Source: Bacteroidales bacterium UBA6431 (lineage in GTDB: Bacteria; Bacteroidota; Bacteroidia; Bacteroidales; UBA932). From it: DNA of 64,000 bases. The DNA is taken from the NCBI GenBank assembly GCA_002439095.1, contig DJOT01000005.1, forward strand, positions 4,920 to 68,919, in the 5' to 3' direction. A program made the translations under genes and the position numbers. The notes below the pieces were generated by a model. It did no database searches and was not told the origin of the DNA. It saw only the letters and a program-made list of their open reading frames with translations. Of the stretch, positions 1 through 8,363 are shown piece by piece (positions within the stretch are counted from its first letter, which is position 1; each line of letters starts with the position of its first letter).

Positions 1-764
1 TCGCCAAGGATTTCCGCAACGAGGGCATGGACAAGACCCACAACCCGGAGTTCACCTGCATGGAGATATATGTGGCCTACAAGGACTACAACTGGATGAT
101 GAAGTTCGTCGAGAAGATGCTCGCCAAGGTATCGGAAGCTGTCAACGGGACCACCGTCGTCAAGATCGGAGACAATGAGGTCGATTTCGGCGGCAGCTAC
201 CGCCGCCTGCCTATGCTTGAAGCCATCAGAGAGTACGCCGGGGTGGACATCAGCGGCATGGATGAAGACGCTCTCCGCGAGACCTGCGCCCGCCTCAACG
301 TCAAGACCGAACCTTCCATGGGCAAAGGCAAGCTCATCGATGCCATATTCGGTGAATATTGCGAGGATAAACTCATCCAGCCGACATTCGTCACGGACTA
401 CCCTGTCGAGATGTCACCTCTGACCAAGCGCCACCGCGACAACCCCGAGCTCACTGAGCGCTTCGAACTGTTCGTCTGCGGCAAGGAACTGGCCAACGCC
501 TACTCCGAACTCAACGACCCTATCGACCAGCTCCAGAGATTCGAGGAGCAGGCCAGGCTCAAGAGCAAGGGTGACGACGAGGCCATGTACATCGACATGG
601 ACTTCGTGCGCGCCCTCGAATACGGTATGCCGCCGACATCCGGGATGGGCATGGGAATCGACCGTCTGACCATGTTCATGACCGGCCAGACCACCATCCA
701 GGACGTGCTCTTCTTCCCTCAGATGAAGCCGGAGAAGACCCTCAAGAAAGAAGACAAGAAGTGA
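1..764 (+). CDS. lysS: Lysine--tRNA ligase, class II, C-terminal part (5' end outside window)
   Basis: Charges tRNA-Lys with lysine in the cytoplasm. The reading frame is open from base 3, so the gene starts upstream; about 254 residues of the class II catalytic core are visible. Class II motif 3 is clear near the C-terminus (GMGMGIDRLTMFMTG, followed by the family ending QDVLFFPQMKPE). The segment with MSPLTKRHRDNPELTERFELF and GKELANAYSELNDP is typical of LysS and separates it from AspS and AsnS. The stop codon overlaps the GTG start of the methyltransferase gene, which suggests translational coupling. Confidence 0.95.
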   Translation, partial: AKDFRNEGMDKTHNPEFTCMEIYVAYKDYNWMMKFVEKMLAKVSEAVNGTTVVKIGDNEVDFGGSYRRLPMLEAIREYAGVDISGMDEDALRETCARLNVKTEPSMGKGKLIDAIFGEYCEDKLIQPTFVTDYPVEMSPLTKRHRDNPELTERFELFVCGKELANAYSELNDPIDQLQRFEEQARLKSKGDDEAMYIDMDFVRALEYGMPPTSGMGMGIDRLTMFMTGQTTIQDVLFFPQMKPEKTLKKEDKK

Positions 765-1540
765 GAGAAACCCTCACATCAGCTTCCAATCCGAAGATAA
801 AAAAACTTATCGCGCTGCAGCAGAAAGCCTCTGAGCGGCGCGAAAGTTCTTTATTCGCAGTAGAAGGCCGCCGGGAACTCTCCCGCTGCCTTGAAGCCGG
901 GTACGAGCCGGACACGATATTCATCTGTCCCGAGATCGCAGGTCCCGTCTCCCTGCCGGAATGCCGGATCTGCGAAGTGAGCCGGGAAGTATACGCCAAG
1001 ATAGCCTGCCGGGAAGGCACCGAGGGAATAATCGCCGAGATCAAAGCCAGACCCCACAGTCTGGACAATCTCCGGCTCAGTGCAAGACCGCTCATAGCTG
1101 TGCTTGAAAGCGTCGAGAAGCCAGGCAACATCGGCGCGGTCCTCAGAACCTGCGATGCAGCCGGGGCGGATGCCCTTATAGTATGCGATCCCAGAGCCGA
1201 TCTGGACAACCCCAACTTGATCCGCGCCTCGCTCGGAGCAGCATTCACGGTACAGACCGCATCATGCAGCAGCAAGGAAGCCATCAATTACCTCAAATCA
1301 AGAGGGATACAGATACTCACCGCACAGCTCCAGGACTCCTCCGCCTACTACGACTGCGACATGCGCGGGCCCACCGCCATCGTGATGGGCACCGAATCCA
1401 CCGGTCTCAGCACACAATGGCGGGAGGCCGCAGACGCACACATCATGATACCTATGCTCGGCAAGGTTGATTCCCTCAACGTCTCGGTGTCCGCCGCCAT
1501 ACTTCTTTACGAATCAGTAAGACAACGCCAAAATGGATAA
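761..1540 (+). CDS. TrmH/SpoU-family RNA 2'-O-methyltransferase
   Basis: 259-residue SPOUT-class methyltransferase that should methylate a ribose 2'-OH in rRNA or tRNA using S-adenosylmethionine; the exact target cannot be read from sequence. An N-terminal SpoU substrate-binding domain (residues about 1-95) precedes the catalytic domain. All three motifs are present: motif 1 EKPGNIGAVLRTCDAAG, motif 2 VMGTESTGLS, and motif 3 IPMLGKVDSLNVSVSAAILLYE, which forms the trefoil-knot cofactor pocket. The start is a GTG at 761 overlapping the lysS stop by 4 bases, and the 3' end overlaps aroE by 8 bases, so lysS, this gene and aroE look like one transcript. Confidence 0.9.
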   Translation: MRETLTSASNPKIKKLIALQQKASERRESSLFAVEGRRELSRCLEAGYEPDTIFICPEIAGPVSLPECRICEVSREVYAKIACREGTEGIIAEIKARPHSLDNLRLSARPLIAVLESVEKPGNIGAVLRTCDAAGADALIVCDPRADLDNPNLIRASLGAAFTVQTASCSSKEAINYLKSRGIQILTAQLQDSSAYYDCDMRGPTAIVMGTESTGLSTQWREAADAHIMIPMLGKVDSLNVSVSAAILLYESVRQRQNG

Positions 1541-2192
1541 ATTCGGACTCATCGGGCATCCGATTGCCCACTCACTCAGCCCAGCCCTGTTTAGCGCCGC
1601 CTACAACGGGAAATACCAGTACGACCTTATTGAGACCCCCGATTTCAACGAAGCATGGGACCGTTTCCTCAAAGAATATAAGGCAATCAATGTCACGGCC
1701 CCGTTCAAGGGGGACGCGTTCCGCATGGCTGACTGGAAAAGCCCTGAATGCGAGAGGGTCGGGGCCACCAACCTCTGCCTGCGCACACCCGAAGGCGTCA
1801 AGGCCTTGAATTCCGATTACCTTGGGGTCAAAGCCCTTCTTGAGCCGCTTGACAGGGGCAGCGCCGCCGTGATAGGGTTCGGAGGAGCGGGCAAGGCAGC
1901 GCTTGCAGCTGCCGAAGATCTCGGATTCGACACGCGGCTCTACCGCCACGACGGCATAGCTGACGGAGTAAAGGCCGATGTCATCATCTACACTCTGCCG
2001 TCAGCCGTCGACGGAATCGACAAACTTGACTGTCAGCATCTTATAGAGGCAAATTACAAGAACCCCTGCCTTTCGGGACACAAGGGCTACATCCCGGGGA
2101 CGGCCTGGCATCTCCAGCAGGCAGTGCTCGGCTACGGGATAATGAGCGGGGAGGCCCCGGACATCGAGGCTATGCGAAAAGTGTATCTCTGA
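1533..2192 (+). CDS. aroE: Shikimate dehydrogenase, short form
   Basis: Reduces 3-dehydroshikimate to shikimate with NADPH in the aromatic amino acid pathway. The shikimate-binding SLSP motif is at residues 13-16, the catalytic lysine sits in NVTAPFK, and the following GATN...LNSDYLG block carries the catalytic Asp. The cofactor loop reads GFGGAGKAA. At 219 residues it is shorter than the usual 245-275; the shortening lies in the NADP-domain helices and the C-terminal helical region. It overlaps the methyltransferase gene by 8 bases and converges on aroK with a 23-base 3' overlap. Confidence 0.88.
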   Translation: MDKFGLIGHPIAHSLSPALFSAAYNGKYQYDLIETPDFNEAWDRFLKEYKAINVTAPFKGDAFRMADWKSPECERVGATNLCLRTPEGVKALNSDYLGVKALLEPLDRGSAAVIGFGGAGKAALAAAEDLGFDTRLYRHDGIADGVKADVIIYTLPSAVDGIDKLDCQHLIEANYKNPCLSGHKGYIPGTAWHLQQAVLGYGIMSGEAPDIEAMRKVYL

Positions 2193-2679
2193 TCAGCTCC
2201 GCCACTTCACGCACGGACTTGCCGGTAGTGTCCACAACCAGCGAAGCCTGGGAATAGAGCGGCTCCCTCATGGCGAACAGCCTGTCCGCATCCTTGAAGA
2301 GGGGTCTGGAAGCATCGATTCCGCCTATACGGGAGCGTATCTCCTCAAGCGAAGTCCTAAGATAGACGCTTTCCGTCCTCTCAAGAAGGATCTTCCGGGA
2401 GGCAGGGAAACAGAAAGTGCCTCCGCCAAGCGAGAGCACGGATGGCTTCCAGATCGACTCGGCCTTGTCCAGAAAGGCCACCAGGGCCTCAAGTTCCGCC
2501 TGACGGAAAGCCGACTCTCCTCCGGCACTGAATATGTCCCGGATCGTGCGGCCCTCACGCCTGACTATGACCGAATCCAGATCCGCGAAATGCGCATCCG
2601 TCAGTGCGGCCAGCTCGCGCCCCACAGTGCTTTTGCCGCAACCCATGAAACCGGTCAAGGCTATGATCCTTTTTTTCAT
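2170..2679 (-). CDS. aroK: Shikimate kinase
   Basis: Phosphorylates shikimate at the 3-hydroxyl with ATP, the step after AroE. The 169-residue length is normal. The P-loop GFMGCGKST is at residues 11-19, the shikimate-binding Asp is in FADLDS, the IRDIFSAGGESAFR segment carries the family's binding Arg, and SLGGG is the adenine-side loop. It is convergent with aroE, so two consecutive pathway genes are transcribed toward each other and share their last 23 bases. A TATCTTTC sequence, close to the Bacteroidota -7 consensus, lies only 4 bases before the ATG, suggesting a near-leaderless transcript. Confidence 0.95.
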   Translation of the reverse strand: MKKRIIALTGFMGCGKSTVGRELAALTDAHFADLDSVIVRREGRTIRDIFSAGGESAFRQAELEALVAFLDKAESIWKPSVLSLGGGTFCFPASRKILLERTESVYLRTSLEEIRSRIGGIDASRPLFKDADRLFAMREPLYSQASLVVDTTGKSVREVAELIRDTLFA

Positions 2680-2752
2680 GTCCGAAAGATAGCGAATTTC
2701 CCATCGCTTTTAGCGAAAAAATCTGTATCTTGCAGGGATAAATTTTGTTTAT

Positions 2753-3295
2753 ATGTCACTTAATAAAGTAATGCTTATCGGTAACGTCGGGAAAGACCCT
2801 GAAGTACGTTACCTTGACGGAAATGCCCAGGGCGGGCAGGGAAGGAAAGTCGCCACCTTCACGCTGGCGACGACGGAGAGGTTCAGAGACCGTAACGGAG
2901 AGTCCAGGGACAACACCGAGTGGCACAACATCACGGCATGGGGGCAGCCTGCGGACGTAGTGGAGAAATTCGTCAAGAAAGGCACCCAGCTCTACATAGA
3001 AGGCAGGCTCAGGACGAGGTCATGGACCGACCAGAGCGGAAACAAGAGATACACGACCGAAATCAACGTGGACAACCTCCAGCTCCTCGGCCGCAGGGAC
3101 TCCTCAGACAACGGCACCTACCAGGGAAACCAGGGCGGTTATACCTCACAAGCCGGCCCGCAGCAGGGCGGATACCAGCAGAACAGCTACCCGCAGCCGT
3201 CCTACACGCAGCCACAATATCCGAAACCCGTACAGCAGCCTGTACAGCAGGCCCCTGCCATAGACGACAACCCGGCTGACGACCTCCCATTCTAA
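2753..3295 (+). CDS. ssb: Single-stranded DNA-binding protein
   Basis: 180 residues. An N-terminal OB fold (about 1-112) opens with MSLNKVMLIGNVGKDPEVRY and contains the WHNITAWGQPADVVEKFVKKG and LYIEGRLRTRSW strands typical of bacterial SSB. A flexible Gln/Pro/Tyr-rich linker (about 120-170) follows, and the acidic tip ends in DDLPF, which recruits repair and replication partners. It coats single-stranded DNA during replication and repair. It is followed 15 bases later by an MFS gene on the same strand, so the MFS-MFS-dxs run may be co-transcribed with it. Confidence 0.96.
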   Translation: MSLNKVMLIGNVGKDPEVRYLDGNAQGGQGRKVATFTLATTERFRDRNGESRDNTEWHNITAWGQPADVVEKFVKKGTQLYIEGRLRTRSWTDQSGNKRYTTEINVDNLQLLGRRDSSDNGTYQGNQGGYTSQAGPQQGGYQQNSYPQPSYTQPQYPKPVQQPVQQAPAIDDNPADDLPF

Positions 3296-3310
3296 AAAAG
3301 ACAGTAAAAA

Positions 3311-4678
3311 ATGGCTGAAAAGATACACAAACTGATGAACGACTCGCCTGTGGCGAGGTGGACAGTGCTCATCCTGGTAGCACTGATGATGTTCTTCGCA
3401 TACATGTTCGTGGACGTGATGTCCCCGCTCAAATCCCTTGTTGAAGGTAAGTTGGGCTGGAACAGCGGAGTGTTCGGCAAATACGCCGCCTCTGAATACA
3501 TACTCAACGTCTGCGGATTCCTGATAATCGCCGGCGTCATTCTGGACAAGCTCGGAGTCCGTTTCTCCGGAGTCCTGTCAGCCGGGCTGATGGTCTTCGG
3601 CGCTTCGCTCAAGTTTGTCGCTGTGAGCGACTGGTTTCAGGACACATCGTTCTGCCATTGGCTCGACAGCTGGTGGATCGAGATGCCCGGAAGCGCCAAG
3701 ATGGCATCCCTCGGCTTCATGATCTTCGGCTGCGGCTGCGAGATGGAAGGCACCAATGTCTCCAAGATTCTCGCCAAATGGTTCAAAGGCAAGGAGATGG
3801 CACTTGCTATGGGGCTTGAGATGGCCATCGCCCGTCTCGGCGTGTTCGCCGTCATGTGGATCGCCCCGCTCATCTCCGACAAGTTCGGCGGCTCCATCAT
3901 GGCACCGGTAGGATTCTGCGGCGCCCTCCTCATGATCGGTCTCATCAACTTCATCATCTTCGGAGTGATGGACCGCAAATTCGACTCCCAGCTTGTGGGA
4001 GCCGGTCTGGCCACTGCGGAGAAATCCCCGGAAGACGAATTCCACATCAGCGACCTCAAGGCCATCTTCACCAGCAAGATGTTCTGGATCGTATCCCTGC
4101 TGTGCGTGCTCTACTACAGCGCCATCTTCCCGTTCCAGCGCTATGCGACCAACTTCCTCGAAGAGACTCTGTCCATAGGTGCCGCAGAGGCGGCCAAATT
4201 GTTCAGCTGCTTCCCGATACTCGCCATGGTGATGACCCCTCTTCTGGGCATCTTCCTCGACCGTAAAGGCAAGGGGGCATCGATGCTCATGATCGGCTCC
4301 GTGATAATGATCGCCTGCCACCTGAGCTTCGCGTTCCTGCTTCCGGCTTTCCCTCAGAAGTGGTTCGCCCTGCTGCTGATCGTAGTCCTCGGAGTCAGCT
4401 TCTCTCTCGTGCCGGCTGCGCTATGGCCGTCCGTGCCGAAAATTATCGACGAGAAGATACTCGGAAGCGCATACTGCCTGATATTCTGGGTGCAGAACAT
4501 CGGTCTTTGTCTGGTTCCTATGCTCATAGGGTCTCTCCGCGAGTCCACAGGCAGTTATCTTGTACCGATGATCGTGTTCTCCAGCTTCGGAGTCCTGGCA
4601 TTCATCCTGAGCCTCTGCCTCAAGGCCGAGGACAGAAAGAAGGGCTACGGCCTCGAACTCCCTAATATCCAAGAATAA
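3311..4678 (+). CDS. MFS transporter (first of a tandem pair)
   Basis: 455-residue polytopic inner-membrane protein with about 12 predicted membrane helices and the two-bundle layout of the major facilitator superfamily. The substrate is unknown. Family-like sequences include AKWFKGKEMALAMG after helix 4 and, near the C-terminus, PSVPKIIDEKILGSAYCLIFWVQN. Both have close counterparts at matching positions in the next gene, so the two arose by tandem duplication. The gap to the next gene is 3 bases, indicating co-transcription. Confidence 0.88.
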   Translation: MAEKIHKLMNDSPVARWTVLILVALMMFFAYMFVDVMSPLKSLVEGKLGWNSGVFGKYAASEYILNVCGFLIIAGVILDKLGVRFSGVLSAGLMVFGASLKFVAVSDWFQDTSFCHWLDSWWIEMPGSAKMASLGFMIFGCGCEMEGTNVSKILAKWFKGKEMALAMGLEMAIARLGVFAVMWIAPLISDKFGGSIMAPVGFCGALLMIGLINFIIFGVMDRKFDSQLVGAGLATAEKSPEDEFHISDLKAIFTSKMFWIVSLLCVLYYSAIFPFQRYATNFLEETLSIGAAEAAKLFSCFPILAMVMTPLLGIFLDRKGKGASMLMIGSVIMIACHLSFAFLLPAFPQKWFALLLIVVLGVSFSLVPAALWPSVPKIIDEKILGSAYCLIFWVQNIGLCLVPMLIGSLRESTGSYLVPMIVFSSFGVLAFILSLCLKAEDRKKGYGLELPNIQE

Positions 4679-4681
4679 GAC

Positions 4682-6037
4682 ATGCCCGTCCTGACAGGGA
4701 AAAAAGCCGGAGCAGGCTCAGCCAGATGGGTGGCGCTTATCTGTCTGATGGTGCCGATGTTCGCATCGTATTTCTTCGATGACATGTTCTCGACACTGTC
4801 CCAGATATTCCAGCATCCGGAGAGCCTCGAGCTTGGCTGGGACAGCGCGGACTACGGTTTTTACGCCGGAGGCTACAGTTTTCTATGCGTCTGCGGCGGG
4901 CTGGTCGTCTGCGGAGTCCTGCTTGACATTTTCGGGGTAAGGATCATCGGCTCGGTATTCGTCGGGCTGATGGCCCTTGGCGCGGCCATCGTGCTTTTCG
5001 CCCTGCGCTCCGGACTCGCCCCGGGCACTTCCCTGCCGATAGCATATATAGGCTGCATGATTTTCGGTCTCGGCAGCGAGATTGCAGGAGTCGCGGTGAC
5101 ACGGTCCATAGCCAAGTGGTTCAAAGGCCGCAATGTCGCTTTTGCCATGGGCGCACAGGTTGCGGTCGCCAGACTCGGCACAGCTGCGGCGTTCATCCTC
5201 GCTCCGGTGCTCGTGGCACGAAAGGCGGAAGGCGAGATGTACTCTCTCGCCGAGACAGCAAGGCCCGCCCTGTTCGGGCTGTGCCTTATCATGGTCGGGG
5301 TGCTGCTGTGGGGCGTTTTCGTGGCGATGGATGCCCGTTTCGACAGGCAGCACGGAGTGCAAAGCGGCAGGGGCAGCGTGAGGGAGGAGGACAAGTTCAA
5401 GTTCTCGGATCTGCTCAGGCTCCTCACCAACAAGCGGTTCATAATGATTGCCCTGCTTTGCGTCTTTTTCTACTGCTGCATCATATCATTCAAAAAATTC
5501 GGCACCGCGATAGTGATCCCGCGCTTCGGGATGGATGTAGACAGCGCAAAATGGGTCATCACCATGATACCGTTCTTCACGGTGATCTTCACGCCCTTGT
5601 TCGGAGCACTCGTTGACAAAGCCGGCAAAGCGACGCTTTGGATGACCATCGGGGCCGGGCTCGTCCTGCTTGCACACCTGCTCCTCAGATACGCACCGCA
5701 GGGTGTACCGTTCTGGGGCTATTTCTCCATTGCCATTTTAGGCACAGGATACTCCCTTGTCCCGTCAGCGATGTGGCCGTCAGTACCAAAGATAGTGCCG
5801 GAGCGCAACCTCGGCACGGCTTACTCCCTGATATATTGGGTGCAGAACATGGGCATGCTTATCGTGCCTGTATTCGTCGGACGCATATTCAAGATTTCAG
5901 ACGGCGTGGAAGCTGCGTGCCGCGCGGAATACATATTCATCGCACTCGGGGCTCTCGCCATAGCGGTAGCTCTCGCCCTGTCCTGCACGTCCCGAAAACA
6001 TCCGGAGCTTGCTCTGGACAAACCTTGCGGCAGCTGA
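4682..6037 (+). CDS. MFS transporter (second of a tandem pair)
   Basis: 451-residue 12-helix major facilitator paralogous to the preceding gene; compare AKWFKGRNVAFAMG and PSVPKIVPERNLGTAYSLIYWVQN with the corresponding segments there. The substrate is unknown. The stop codon overlaps the dxs ATG (TGATG), so translation of dxs may be coupled to it. The pair could form a heteromer or have diverged in specificity; nothing in the sequence decides between these. Confidence 0.88.
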   Translation: MPVLTGKKAGAGSARWVALICLMVPMFASYFFDDMFSTLSQIFQHPESLELGWDSADYGFYAGGYSFLCVCGGLVVCGVLLDIFGVRIIGSVFVGLMALGAAIVLFALRSGLAPGTSLPIAYIGCMIFGLGSEIAGVAVTRSIAKWFKGRNVAFAMGAQVAVARLGTAAAFILAPVLVARKAEGEMYSLAETARPALFGLCLIMVGVLLWGVFVAMDARFDRQHGVQSGRGSVREEDKFKFSDLLRLLTNKRFIMIALLCVFFYCCIISFKKFGTAIVIPRFGMDVDSAKWVITMIPFFTVIFTPLFGALVDKAGKATLWMTIGAGLVLLAHLLLRYAPQGVPFWGYFSIAILGTGYSLVPSAMWPSVPKIVPERNLGTAYSLIYWVQNMGMLIVPVFVGRIFKISDGVEAACRAEYIFIALGALAIAVALALSCTSRKHPELALDKPCGS

Positions 6038-7908
6038 TGTACGAGCTGCTCGACAAAATATCCTCTCCCGCTGACATAAGAGAGTTCAGCATCCCGCAGC
6101 TCAGACAGTTGTGCTCTGAGATACGGGACTGCATCATCAAAACCTGCGCAGACCACCCGGGTCATCTGGCATCTAGCCTCGGAGCGGTGGAACTCATTGT
6201 AGGCGCGCATTACGTATTCGACACTCCTGACGACAAGCTTGTCTTTGATGTGGGCCATCAGGCTTATGCCCACAAGCTTATCACCGGACGGAGAGAAAAT
6301 TTCTCTACACTTCGCAGCGACGGAGGTCTCGGCGGTTTCCCCAGACGTGACGAAAGCGAGTACGACTGCTTCGGAGTCGGCCACTCATCGACATCCATCT
6401 CGGCTGCGCTCGGATTCGCAGAGGCGGCAAGACTGCAAGGACTCAAGCGCAAGGCCATCGCCCTCATAGGTGACGGGGCCATGACCGGAGGTCTCGCCTA
6501 CGAGGGGCTCAACAATGCCGGCGCCAGCGGTGCCGATATTCTTGTGCTGCTCAACGACAACAACCAGTCCATCGACAACAACATAGGTGCGATGCACGAA
6601 TACTTGCTCAAGATCTCCACGAGCAATTCGTACAACCGCTTCAAGGCACGCATCTGGGATCTCCTCGGCGACCACGAGCTGAGGCATTTCCTGCAACGCT
6701 GGGTGCGCAGCCTCAAATCATGGTTTGTCAAAAAATCCGGAGGCGACCTCTTCGAAGCCTTGGGCTTCAGGTACTTCGGCCCCATTGACGGCAACGACAT
6801 AGAGGACGTGGTGGACACCCTCCGAAAACTCAAGAATATCAGCGGGCCGCGCATCCTGCACTGCATGACCATAAAAGGTAAAGGATACGCCCCAGCGGAG
6901 AAAGATCCCGTGTCTTGGCATGCCCCGGGGAAATTCGACCCGGCCACAGGAAAAAGACTCGCCGCCCAGCATCCGAGACCAAGATACCAGGACGTGTTCG
7001 GCGAAGTGCTTCTGGAACTGGCCACGATGGACCCTAAAGTTGTAGGAGTGACCCCTGCGATGGCCCAAGGCTGCGGGATGAACCTTCTGGCCACGGAGAG
7101 ACCGAATCAGTTTTTTGATGTAGGCATCGAAGAAGAGCATGCGGTGACATTCTCCGCCGGACTCGCGGCAGGCGGCCTCAAGCCTTTCTGCAACATCTAT
7201 TCATCTTTCGCCCAGAGAGCCTATGACCAGGTGGTGCACGATGTCGCACTACAAAAACTCCCGGTTGTACTATGCCTGGACCGGGCGGGGCTTGTAGGAG
7301 AAGACGGTGCGACCCACCACGGAGTGCTTGACATCGCAGCCTACAGATGCGTCCCCGACACGGTGATCAGCGCCCCGAAAGACGAGCGGGAACTCAAGAT
7401 GCTGATGTACACGGCGTGGAAACGGACAGAAGGCCCATTTATAATAAGGTATCCCAGAGGCATGGGAGAAGGAGCAGCCTGGGAGGATGCGACGTTTGAG
7501 GAGCTGCCTGTCGGAAAAGCGGAGACGCTCCTGGAAGGAAACGAGGTCGCCCTGATATGCACCGGCCCTGTTGTCAACAGGGCACTCGAAGCGGCGGCGG
7601 AATTCCCGGACAGGGTCGGAGTGTATAACTTCCGATACATAAAACCCCTTGACGAAGAACTGCTTAAGAAGATAGCGACGAAGTACCAGCATATCATAAC
7701 GGCCGAAGACGGCAGCCTGAAAGGCGGTCTCTACGGGGCTGTCTGCGAATTTCTGGAGGCCAACGGATACAGCATAAGCGCAGAGGGTATAGGAGTTCCG
7801 GACAGATTCATAGCACAGGCCCGGCAGTCCTCCCAACTGCACGAATCCGGACTGGACAGGGAAGGGATAGAAAAAAGATTAAGATTTTATTTTGAAGATA
7901 AGAAATAA
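6037..7908 (+). CDS. dxs: 1-deoxy-D-xylulose-5-phosphate synthase
   Basis: Thiamine-diphosphate enzyme that condenses pyruvate and glyceraldehyde 3-phosphate, the entry step of the MEP isoprenoid pathway. From the ATG at 6037 it is 623 residues, the normal family length; the frame stays open upstream inside the MFS gene but that part has no homology-like content. The ThDP motif GDGAMTGG...NNAG...LNDNNQS is present, with HPGHLASSLGAVEL and DVGHQAYAHKLITGR near the N-terminus and the transketolase-like CLDRAGLVGEDGATHHG block in the middle. It is the last gene of the ssb-MFS-MFS-dxs run. Confidence 0.97.
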   Translation: MYELLDKISSPADIREFSIPQLRQLCSEIRDCIIKTCADHPGHLASSLGAVELIVGAHYVFDTPDDKLVFDVGHQAYAHKLITGRRENFSTLRSDGGLGGFPRRDESEYDCFGVGHSSTSISAALGFAEAARLQGLKRKAIALIGDGAMTGGLAYEGLNNAGASGADILVLLNDNNQSIDNNIGAMHEYLLKISTSNSYNRFKARIWDLLGDHELRHFLQRWVRSLKSWFVKKSGGDLFEALGFRYFGPIDGNDIEDVVDTLRKLKNISGPRILHCMTIKGKGYAPAEKDPVSWHAPGKFDPATGKRLAAQHPRPRYQDVFGEVLLELATMDPKVVGVTPAMAQGCGMNLLATERPNQFFDVGIEEEHAVTFSAGLAAGGLKPFCNIYSSFAQRAYDQVVHDVALQKLPVVLCLDRAGLVGEDGATHHGVLDIAAYRCVPDTVISAPKDERELKMLMYTAWKRTEGPFIIRYPRGMGEGAAWEDATFEELPVGKAETLLEGNEVALICTGPVVNRALEAAAEFPDRVGVYNFRYIKPLDEELLKKIATKYQHIITAEDGSLKGGLYGAVCEFLEANGYSISAEGIGVPDRFIAQARQSSQLHESGLDREGIEKRLRFYFEDKK

Positions 7909-7920
7909 TTCCTATCTTTG
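7892..7920 (+). promoter_or_regulatory. Predicted Bacteroidota-type promoter for the tRNA-tuf operon
   Basis: A TTG at 7892-7894 is separated by 18 bases from TATCTTTG at 7913-7920, an exact match to the Bacteroidota -7 consensus TAnnTTTG. It lies just at and beyond the dxs stop, about 40 bases before the first tRNA, the expected place for a stable-RNA promoter. Confidence 0.65.
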
Positions 7921-7958
7921 CATTCCCAAAGTACGGTTGGGGCTTTGAAATAGGCAAT

Positions 7959-8032
7959 GCCGATGTAGCTCAGATGGCCAGAGCACGTGATTTGTAATCT
8001 CGGGGTCGTGGGTTCGAATCCCTCCATCGGCT
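7959..8032 (+). tRNA. tRNA-Thr (anticodon TGT)
   Basis: 74-base cloverleaf. The acceptor arms GCCGATG and CATCGGC pair fully, the D arm is GCTC/GAGC, the anticodon loop TTTGTAA gives TGT (reads ACA), and the T loop has TTCGAAT. CCA is not encoded. The anticodon stem seems to hold one T-T mismatch. First gene of a four-tRNA run before tuf. Confidence 0.95.
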
Positions 8033-8046
8033 CATCAGTAATATAA

Positions 8047-8128
8047 GGGCAAGTACCAGAGTGGCCAAATGGGGCAGACTGTAAATCTGCTGGTTTTACC
8101 TTCGGTGGTTCGAATCCATCCTTGCCCA
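8047..8128 (+). tRNA. tRNA-Tyr (anticodon GTA)
   Basis: 82-base class II tRNA with a long variable arm. The acceptor arms GGGCAAG and CTTGCCC pair fully, the anticodon loop is CTGTAAA and the T loop TTCGAAT. The discriminator A at 8128 is followed by CCA, so the 3' end appears encoded here, unlike in the neighbouring tRNAs. Confidence 0.95.
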
Positions 8129-8159
8129 CCACTCACGGAAGAGGAGGACGCTTCCAAAA

Positions 8160-8231
8160 GCGGGGTTCGTATAATGGCTATTATGCCAGCCTTCCAAGCT
8201 GGAAATGGGAGTTCGATTCTCCTACCCCGCT
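8160..8231 (+). tRNA. tRNA-Gly (anticodon TCC)
   Basis: 72-base cloverleaf. The acceptor arms GCGGGGT and ACCCCGC pair, the anticodon stem is CCAGC/GCTGG with loop CTTCCAA (anticodon TCC, reads GGA), and the T loop is TTCGATT. No encoded CCA. Confidence 0.95.
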
Positions 8232-8236
8232 CAAAC

Positions 8237-8308
<72 letters not shown>

Positions 8309-8313
8309 CAAAC

Positions 8314-8340
8314 GCCGGTCTAAAAGCCGGCTTGTTTTTG
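8314..8340 (+). terminator. Hairpin with T tract between the tRNA run and tuf
   Basis: GCCGG (8314-8318) pairs with CCGGC (8327-8331) across an 8-base loop and is followed by TTGTTTTTG. The stem is short. It could attenuate read-through from the tRNAs into tuf or mark an RNA processing site. Confidence 0.4.
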
Positions 8341-8363
8341 CAACAACTTTTATACGTAATATT

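Noticed and set aside
5638..6036. Longer N-terminus for Dxs
   Set aside because: The extra 133 codons lie inside the MFS gene in another frame and read as low-quality sequence; the ATG at 6037 gives the normal length.
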